A stretch of 5,805 nucleotides of DNA from Sphingomonas bacterium (GTDB lineage Bacteria; Pseudomonadota; Alphaproteobacteria; Sphingomonadales; Sphingomonadaceae). The number at the start of each line of letters is the position of its first letter. The first letter of the stretch is position 1. The DNA lies in assembly GCA_026785645.1 (NCBI GenBank), contig JAJAZM010000083.1, forward strand, positions 1 through 5,805. Reading direction: 5' to 3'. The translations under genes and the position numbers were made by a program. The notes beneath the pieces were generated by a model. The model made no database searches. It had not been told where the DNA came from and was given only the letters and a program-made list of their open reading frames with translations. Positions 4,952-5,805 of the stretch are shown piece after piece.

Positions 4952-5805
4952 ATGACACATATCCCCCTGCCCGAATGGGCCCCGCACGAAGCAGTGTGGA
5001 TCGGTTTCCCGAGCGATCCGACATTGTGGGAGGACAACCTTGCCCCCGCGCAGGCCGAAGTCGCCGCTTTTGCCGAGGCGGTTCATGCCGCCGGTGCAGG
5101 CGAGGCCGTCTGGCTGGTCGCCGCCGACGAGACCGCCGCCGCTAAGGCGCGCCGGCTCGCGCCCTTCGCAACCGTGATTGTCGAGCCGTTCGGCGACATC
5201 TGGCTGCGCGACACCGGCGCGATCATTGTCGGCAGCGGCGCGGACCGGCGTGCACAGGGCTTCGGTTTCAATGGCTGGGGCGAGAAATATAGGCTGGAGG
5301 GCGACGACAGCATCGGCCAGCGTCTCGCCGCCGCCGCCGGCCTGCCCTACGCCAGGGCCGACTGGATCCTCGAGGGCGGCGCGATCGACGGCGACGGCAG
5401 CGGCACCTTCCTCACCACCGAGCAATGCCTGCTCAACCCCAACCGCAACCCCGGATTCGGCCGCTACGAAGTCGAACAGCGCCTCGCCAGTGACCTCGGC
5501 GCGATCCGTGTGGTGTGGCTCGGCGACGGGCTTGAGAATGACCATACCGACGGCCATGTCGACAATATCGCGCGGTTCGTCGCGCCCGGCCGGGTCGCGA
5601 TCCCCGAGGCGGTCGAGGACGACCCCAACGCCCCCGCTTATGCCGATGCCGCCGAAATCCTGCTCGACGCCGATCTCGAGGTCGTCGCCATCCCCTCCCC
5701 CGGGCTTGTGGAGCGCCCTTCGACTTCGCTCGGGACAGGCGGAACCGAGGTGGTGCCCGCGAGCTACATGAACTTTTACATCGGCAATGCCACCGTGGTC
5801 GTGCC
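4952..5805 (+). CDS. aguA: Agmatine deiminase (agmatine iminohydrolase), 3'-truncated by window edge
   Basis: This enzyme hydrolyses agmatine to N-carbamoylputrescine and ammonia, a step of arginine-derived putrescine synthesis; it is a cytosolic member of the PAD_porph/AgDI family. The frame is open for 284 codons to the edge with no stop. Landmarks are WAPHEAVWIGFP (9-20), GDIWLRDTG (81-89, substrate Asp87), LEGGAI (140-145, Glu141), TEQCLLNPNRNP (156-167), DHTDGHVD (197-204, catalytic His202 and Asp204), and PASYMNFYIGN (269-279). These match the Asp96/Glu157/His218/Asp220 set of Enterococcus AgDI. The nucleophilic Cys near the C-terminus lies beyond the window, so catalytic completeness cannot be judged. 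Residues about 254-264 (ERPSTSLGTGG) replace a normally short linker and appear to be encoded by a dispersed repeat read in frame. The gene follows a strong terminator by 21 bases, so it needs its own start site nearby. A bacterial peptidylarginine deiminase of the same fold is the main alternative. Confidence 0.9.
   Translation, partial: MTHIPLPEWAPHEAVWIGFPSDPTLWEDNLAPAQAEVAAFAEAVHAAGAGEAVWLVAADETAAAKARRLAPFATVIVEPFGDIWLRDTGAIIVGSGADRRAQGFGFNGWGEKYRLEGDDSIGQRLAAAAGLPYARADWILEGGAIDGDGSGTFLTTEQCLLNPNRNPGFGRYEVEQRLASDLGAIRVVWLGDGLENDHTDGHVDNIARFVAPGRVAIPEAVEDDPNAPAYADAAEILLDADLEVVAIPSPGLVERPSTSLGTGGTEVVPASYMNFYIGNATVVV
5711..5743 (+). repeat. Short dispersed-repeat-like sequence inside aguA
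   Basis: The core CCCTTCGACTTCGCTCGGGA (5716-5735), followed by CAGGCGGA, closely resembles a short GC-rich repeat that I recall as scattered through many sphingomonad and other environmental genomes (usual form CCCTTCGACTTCGCTCAGGA). Read in the aguA frame it encodes RPSTSLGTG; in the +1 frame it gives ALRLRSGQA. Both peptides are typical translations of that repeat. Only one copy is in the window. The match is from memory, not a search. Confidence 0.6.

Noticed and set aside
4634..5557. 307-codon open frame on the minus strand across rpsD and aguA
   Set aside because: It lies opposite two well-identified genes, crosses the terminator, has low-complexity GC-driven composition and no recognisable domain; it is a shadow of the sense codon pattern.
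5178..5771. 197-codon plus-strand frame overlapping aguA
   Set aside because: It is an out-of-frame reading of aguA rich in Ser, Pro and Arg; the true frame carries all AgDI motifs. Its ALRLRSGQA stretch merely reflects the repeat.

Overview
The window is a compact, GC-rich (mid-60s % by eye) stretch of housekeeping genes from an alphaproteobacterium, most likely a sphingomonad. The evidence is a C4-pathway 5-aminolevulinate synthase (the alphaproteobacterial route to heme), a ribosomal protein S4 without the zinc CxxC motif, alphaproteobacterial-type promoter elements, and the gene order rpiB - glyA - small membrane protein - nrdR - SpoU-type tRNA methyltransferase - rpsD. The Sphingomonadales call is inference from gene order and protein flavour, not a database result. 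All genes are on the + strand.

Layout. Positions 3-863 hold the 3' two thirds of hemA, whose start lies before the window. After 39 bases comes rpiB (903-1349), which overlaps glyA (1349-2653) by one base. Eight bases later a 72-residue hydrophobic protein of unknown function (2662-2880) is followed, after four bases, by nrdR (2885-3376). nrdR overlaps the tRNA methyltransferase gene trmJ (3373-4092) by four bases (ATGA). From rpiB to trmJ the spacing is that of one polycistronic unit. A 165-base gap (4093-4257) then carries a candidate promoter and a structured leader for rpsD (4258-4872). rpsD ends at a textbook intrinsic terminator with a C(UUCG)G loop (4901-4930). Only 21 bases later an agmatine deiminase gene (aguA-like) starts at 4952 and runs off the right edge without its stop. 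No stretch over 300 bases lacks a gene.

How the genes fit together. GlyA makes glycine and 5,10-methylene-tetrahydrofolate from serine. HemA consumes glycine with succinyl-CoA to start tetrapyrrole synthesis. RpiB supplies ribose 5-phosphate, and NrdR represses ribonucleotide reductase genes, so one-carbon, pentose and deoxynucleotide supply sit together. TrmJ and S4 belong to translation. The agmatine deiminase belongs to putrescine synthesis and is insulated by the terminator.

There is no sign of a mobile element, CRISPR array, phage or defence system, and I see no new multigene system. The items most worth a second look are a short dispersed-repeat-like sequence read in frame inside aguA, the rpsD leader with possible Shine-Dalgarno sequestration, the uncharacterised small membrane protein, and a CTAGAG-N7-ATG arrangement shared by rpiB and aguA.
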